Shown here: positions 60,610-64,000 of the stretch, one piece after another
Position numbering within the stretch: the first letter of the stretch is position 1
Layout of the letters: each line of letters begins with the position of its first letter
Assembly (NCBI GenBank): GCA_963790415.1
Contig: CAWBOK010000003.1
Span: forward strand, 62,001-126,000
Length of the DNA: 64,000 nt
DNA from: JAJZQZ01 sp963790415
GTDB taxonomy: Bacteria > Actinomycetota > Thermoleophilia > RBG-16-64-13
Direction: 5' to 3'
The notes under the pieces: generated by a model
What the model was told of the DNA's origin: nothing
Databases searched by the model: none
What the model saw: only the letters and a program-made list of their open reading frames with translations
Made by a program: the position numbers and the translations under genes

Positions 60610-62583
60610 TCATCGCCGCAACCGGCGCACGAACGCGAACGCCGCTACGAGGAGAGCGACGACCCCTGCCACCCAGGGTACCACCGAACCTGCCGAAATG
60701 GAGCGGACCCGGATGGTGGTTTCGTCCACCAGGGTCGTGCCGGCCATCACGCGTACCGTCACAAGTGGCGAGTCGCGCAGGAAGCGAGCCGGGAAGGAGA
60801 ACACGTTCTCCTGGGGCTGTAGTGTCACCGATGTCGTCGCGGCCTTCGAGAATACGACACCTTCCCCCGATATGACCAGCTGCACATCGAGAGGATACCC
60901 GGTGCGGTTGACGATCGCGACCGGCACATCGCCTTGTCGGCCCACGACGACGACCGACTTGTCGCCGGCCACATCGACCTTGTCGAACTCGCCCGCCACC
61001 AGATCGGAGGCCGCCCTCACGTATGAAAGACCCACGTTGGCGATCCGCGGATCGACCCCACGGACGAACCAGTATCGGCTTTCAGCCACCATCAACAGAA
61101 CCCTGAGCCGATCGAGTGGCGCGCGGGCGGAGTCCGTTGCCCCCTCGAGGTCGAGCGCGGACGCATGCGCTCGGTCAAGCGCCTCGACGTACGCCTGCGC
61201 CATGAAGCCGTCAACACTACCTCCGTAGCGGCTCAGCAGAATAGGTCGGTTGTCGGGAGGATGATTCGCCACCACTTCCGCGAGCGTTCGCGTGCTGATC
61301 CAGGGCGCACTCGCCAGTAGGTCGCCGATGTCGGCAAGGTAGGCTGCAGGCGGCCAACCGTACTCTCCCTTAGGGCTCGCGACGAACGGTCCACGCGCAC
61401 CCGCGGCCAAGACGGCGGCAAGGGCGGCCGCGAATCTGCCCGCATCCCAAGGCGGGACCAGGGCGGCTCTGAGCTCCTCGTCGGCGAACACGAGAGTGAG
61501 GCGACCGTTCTTCACGTCGCGGACCCTCACCGGTCCGCTCGGATCGGCGGGCTTCTCGACCAGGTCGGCGGCCACCGCACCGGCGGCGAGGGCGTAGTCG
61601 ATCGAGGCCTGCCCCATAAGACCCGCTACGTCGGTTGTCACGTCCAGCCCGGGAGGATACGTCGACTCCGGGATGGACCTCAGTTCCAGGATCGACTGAA
61701 CCTCGGTCTTGCCCAGCTGGATCTGGTCGAAGCCGTCCGTCCACCCCTGCTGTGCTACCAATGACAGATCGGGAGACGCGTATGGCGTCGGGATCACCTG
61801 TACCGACTCGGCGGCAGCCACGGCACGGAAGGTATCAAGGGCGAGGGCGGCTTGTTGCGCAGAGAGATCCTGCTTGTCCACCTTGGTCTTCGTGCCATCC
61901 GCCGCAAGCTGCACATACCCGTCGGACAGGTCCTCCACTTGACCCAAGAGCAACGGCTCTACGGCCAGGGTCATGCGCCACTTGGGGTACTGGTCCACGA
62001 GGCGAAAGAACGCATAAAGGCTCCCGGCGGAATCCGCGTCGGGCAGCACGGCCTTCTGCACCACGTCGTCGATGAAGACCCCCTCGGGATCTCGATGTAC
62101 GCCCAGCATGACCGGCCAGACCAGCGCGAGTTCGATGGCAGGGGGAAGATCGCTCACGCGTCCCAGCCATGTAATCGACGTGATCTGTCTGGTGTCGCCC
62201 GAGGAGACCTTGGCCGTGACCCGATAGCCACCCTCCCGAGGAAACGCCGACGGCGGCAGGGCCACATGCACGTCTACAGAGCCAACCAGATCGCCCAGAT
62301 CCTGCTCGATGGTGCCGGCGAGCGGCCAATCGGCCCCACCGTCCGAAGGAATGCCGGGACCGCGTACCTCCACGACGGCGCGCGCGGCGGGCCAGGAACC
62401 GCCCAGTTCGCCCGTCAGATGGAGATCTACAGGAGCTCCGGCGGCGCTCAGACCGGCACCGACCGCCGCCGTCAACTCAGGCGCGGCTCGGGCTGAGGGT
62501 AGGAACAGAGACATCGTGGCGAGCACTCCGGCCACGATGATGAGAAACACGGCGCCACGGAGGGCAGAACGAAGGACCCCCAT
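60610..62583 (-). CDS. Large secreted, membrane-anchored protein (DUF6049-like)
   Basis: 657 residues. An N-terminal signal segment (FLIIVAGVLATMSLFLPSAR) and a C-terminal span plus RRLRR (VVPWVAGVVALLVAAFAFVR) suggest an extracytoplasmic protein anchored at the C-terminus. The middle has a possible glycosidase- or deacetylase-like barrel (ALVWPVMLGVHRDPEGVFID; FDQIQLGKTEVQSILELRSI; WPPAAYLADIGDLLASAPWI), then a beta-rich region near 520-620. The overall plan is like actinobacterial DUF6049 proteins; I am not certain of the family. Function unknown, probably cell envelope. Confidence 0.55.
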   Translation of the reverse strand: MGVLRSALRGAVFLIIVAGVLATMSLFLPSARAAPELTAAVGAGLSAAGAPVDLHLTGELGGSWPAARAVVEVRGPGIPSDGGADWPLAGTIEQDLGDLVGSVDVHVALPPSAFPREGGYRVTAKVSSGDTRQITSITWLGRVSDLPPAIELALVWPVMLGVHRDPEGVFIDDVVQKAVLPDADSAGSLYAFFRLVDQYPKWRMTLAVEPLLLGQVEDLSDGYVQLAADGTKTKVDKQDLSAQQAALALDTFRAVAAAESVQVIPTPYASPDLSLVAQQGWTDGFDQIQLGKTEVQSILELRSIPESTYPPGLDVTTDVAGLMGQASIDYALAAGAVAADLVEKPADPSGPVRVRDVKNGRLTLVFADEELRAALVPPWDAGRFAAALAAVLAAGARGPFVASPKGEYGWPPAAYLADIGDLLASAPWISTRTLAEVVANHPPDNRPILLSRYGGSVDGFMAQAYVEALDRAHASALDLEGATDSARAPLDRLRVLLMVAESRYWFVRGVDPRIANVGLSYVRAASDLVAGEFDKVDVAGDKSVVVVGRQGDVPVAIVNRTGYPLDVQLVISGEGVVFSKAATTSVTLQPQENVFSFPARFLRDSPLVTVRVMAGTTLVDETTIRVRSISAGSVVPWVAGVVALLVAAFAFVRRLRR

Positions 62584-62619
62584 AGCCCGCAGTGTAGCAT
62601 AGCCCCCTACGGAAGCCCC

Positions 62620-63063
62620 CTACGGGAGCCGCTTGACCATCCGGAGGAACCAGCCTCCGTCGCACGACCCACAATCGACGGAGTCTACGAGGGCACCGAT
62701 GATCGTAAGCCCAAGACCCGCCGTCTCCACATCAACACACGTCTGCGATGCGTCGCCCGAGAAGGGGCGATCACCCATGACCTTGATCGTCCACTCATCG
62801 TCTGAGAGATCGAACTCGATCAAGATCGCGGCGTCCGAGTCCCACGCATCCGCGGCTGCTTCCGGGGGAGCCACAAGCACGGAGCACGCCTCTGTCACAG
62901 CGACCTTCAGGTCGGCCACCACCTCAGGCTCGAGGCCGAAGCGTGAACCGAGCGCCGCGATCGTCAACCGCGAAAGCGCCACGTACTCCGCCTTGGCGGG
63001 CATGGTCAGACGGACACGCCGGGCCTGAGCCCCACCAGCCTCCAGATCAGCCGTATGCTCCAT
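62620..63063 (-). CDS. RsbW-like anti-sigma factor / serine kinase (HATPase_c_2)
   Basis: About 147 residues. RVRLTMPAKAEYVALSRLTI and GLEPEVVADLKVAVTEACSV (N box, with Thr-Glu-Ala where E-A-x-x-N is common) start the ATPase fold; AGLGLTIIGALVDSVDCGSC is the G box. Such proteins bind a sigma factor and phosphorylate an STAS antagonist. No sigma or STAS gene lies in the window. ATG 63063 has GAGG nine bases upstream. The frame is open to a TTG at 63189, giving 42 further residues that I cannot exclude. Confidence 0.78.
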   Translation of the reverse strand: MEHTADLEAGGAQARRVRLTMPAKAEYVALSRLTIAALGSRFGLEPEVVADLKVAVTEACSVLVAPPEAAADAWDSDAAILIEFDLSDDEWTIKVMGDRPFSGDASQTCVDVETAGLGLTIIGALVDSVDCGSCDGGWFLRMVKRLP

Positions 63064-63240
63064 GATGCTGGTCCTCAACCGCCCCTTGGCACCCAGACCC
63101 ACCTCGAAGACCTGCTCCGCGGTGGGTGCTCGGGGCCCATCGTCACGACCGCCGTATTGCTGCTTGGCGGCACCGTACCCCTTCGCCAAACGCTCCTAAA
63201 CCATCGCCCCGCATGGATGCGGCGCCGTCCCTGAGCGCAG

Positions 63241-64000
63241 TCAGTCAGGCTGCACCACGTTGAGGTCCTCCCCACAGGACAGGCAACATCCGCCCCTCAC
63301 CCACACCTCGTGCGCCCCTCGAGAGCCCCGACGGATCGCGGTTCGACCGCAGGCCGGACACACCGTATGCGTGGCCGGATGGTCGGGCACGTTGCCCACA
63401 TACACGAACGCCAACCCCACCCGACGGCCGATGGCCATCGCACGCTCCAGGGTGCTGATGGGCGTGGCCGCAACGTAGTTGAGTTCGTACTCGGGCAGGA
63501 ACCGGGTAACGTGCCACGGAACCCGGGGTCCCAGTGCGTCGCGGACCCAGGTTGCCATCGCGGTGAGGGACACGTCGTCGTCGTTCATACCCGGCACGAT
63601 GTTCGAGACCACCTCCACATGACAGCCGTGGCGATCTTTTGCCCGCACTGTGGCCTCAAGACACGGACTCGGGTCCTTGACCTTGCCCAGCCACGTCCAC
63701 CCCCGGGCGTCGGGGGCCTTCAAGTCGAACTTGAACGCGTCCGTGTACGGCGCGACATAGTCCAACGCATCCGAGGACAGGAATCCGGCGGTCACCAGCG
63801 CCGTATAGAGGCCGGCCGCACGAAAGGCGACAAAGACGTCGTGCACGTACTCGATCCAGACCGCCGGGTCGTTGTAGGTGAACGCAACGCCACTCAGCTT
63901 GTGTGTACGGGCCATCTGTACGGCATCGGCGGGCGATAGAACAGAAAGTTTGGTCTCTTCGCCCCGTCCGGCGCCCGCGTGTGAGATCTGCCAGTTCTGG
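63241..64000 (-). CDS. amrS: AmmeMemoRadiSam system radical SAM enzyme (5' end outside window)
   Basis: The visible part is the C-terminal ~252 residues; the frame stays open to the right edge, where it reads QNWQISHAGAGRGEET, the segment just after the radical SAM CxxxCxxC cluster motif. SGVAFTYNDPAVWIEYVHDV, AFKFDLKAPDARGWTWLGKV, VEVVSNIVPGMNDDD and WHVTRFLPEYELNYVAATPI are family-typical. The end carries two CxxC pairs (VCPACGRTAI and CCLSCGED), a likely zinc knuckle. The biological reaction is not established; the family accompanies AMMECR1 and Memo proteins. Stop at 63241-63243. Confidence 0.85.
   Translation of the reverse strand, partial: QNWQISHAGAGRGEETKLSVLSPADAVQMARTHKLSGVAFTYNDPAVWIEYVHDVFVAFRAAGLYTALVTAGFLSSDALDYVAPYTDAFKFDLKAPDARGWTWLGKVKDPSPCLEATVRAKDRHGCHVEVVSNIVPGMNDDDVSLTAMATWVRDALGPRVPWHVTRFLPEYELNYVAATPISTLERAMAIGRRVGLAFVYVGNVPDHPATHTVCPACGRTAIRRGSRGAHEVWVRGGCCLSCGEDLNVVQPD

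Noticed and set aside
1..64000. CRISPR arrays, tRNA or rRNA genes
   Set aside because: No regularly spaced short repeats and no TPsiC-like GTTCRANNC context outside coding sequence were found on reading both strands; an RNA covariance search would be decisive.

Overview
The window is GC-rich, densely packed DNA that looks like a chromosome segment of an anaerobic, probably actinobacterial organism (Coriobacteriia or a related anaerobic lineage). This rests on high GC with frequent GTG starts, a c-di-AMP riboswitch, a KimA-like K+ transporter, DUF2079 and DUF4418 proteins, a HATPase anti-sigma factor, and ferredoxin-dependent anaerobic enzymes. The taxonomic placement is inference. No rRNA, tRNA, CRISPR array, phage or complete insertion sequence was seen.

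Layout. 0-8 kb: a branched-chain-amino-acid-type ABC transporter (livH, livK), a very large dikinase-like protein and a divergent GAPDH. 8-12 kb: a dolichol-phosphate-mannose-synthase-like enzyme with a GtrA domain, a DUF2079 membrane protein, a YfcE phosphodiesterase and a SagB-type nitroreductase. 12-15 kb: a DUF59 / DUF1858-DUF2249 / multispan heme-protein-like cluster. 15-21.6 kb: VOC protein, 6-phosphogluconate dehydrogenase, methyltransferase, GNAT, a HD-GYP plus GGDEF protein and an SLH-anchored amidase. 21.6-23.1 kb: two toxin-antitoxin pairs. 23.1-34.7 kb: a long minus-strand operon for ATP-dependent benzoyl-CoA reduction, with a divergent TetR gene. 36-47.2 kb: a potassium locus, with a riboswitch-controlled KimA-like transporter divergent from kdpFABCDE. 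47.2-53.5 kb: a MacB/LolCDE-type ABC system and a 2-oxoacid:ferredoxin oxidoreductase (KorABC). 53.5-64 kb: DUF2156 protein, zinc peptidase, an SDR / gamma-carbonic-anhydrase / SDR operon with a BadH-like enzyme, an SLH subtilase, a TadE-like protein, a secreted DUF6049-like protein, an RsbW-like kinase and the 3' part of an AmmeMemoRadiSam radical SAM gene.

How it fits together. The benzoyl-CoA reductase operon carries both dehydratase-like subunits, both ATPase activator subunits, an acyl-CoA ligase, a dienoyl-CoA hydratase, an iron-sulfur electron-transfer protein, a ketopantoate-reductase-like enzyme and a LytS/LytTR two-component system. KorABC is a plausible source of reduced ferredoxin, the Liv system a plausible importer of aromatic acids, and the BadH-like operon a plausible later step. 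A GGTCGGTC-type sequence occurs upstream of the TetR gene and of the BadH-like operon, and a weaker version occurs upstream of livK.

Sequence quality. Many genes carry single-base frameshifts, strongly clustered at 1-8, 16.6-18, 24-35.7 and 43-45.2 kb, while the rest is clean. Most shifts I could resolve are +1 changes in short C or G runs, and catalytic motifs are intact on both sides. I therefore read them as sequencing or assembly errors and annotate each such gene as one CDS with approximate ends.
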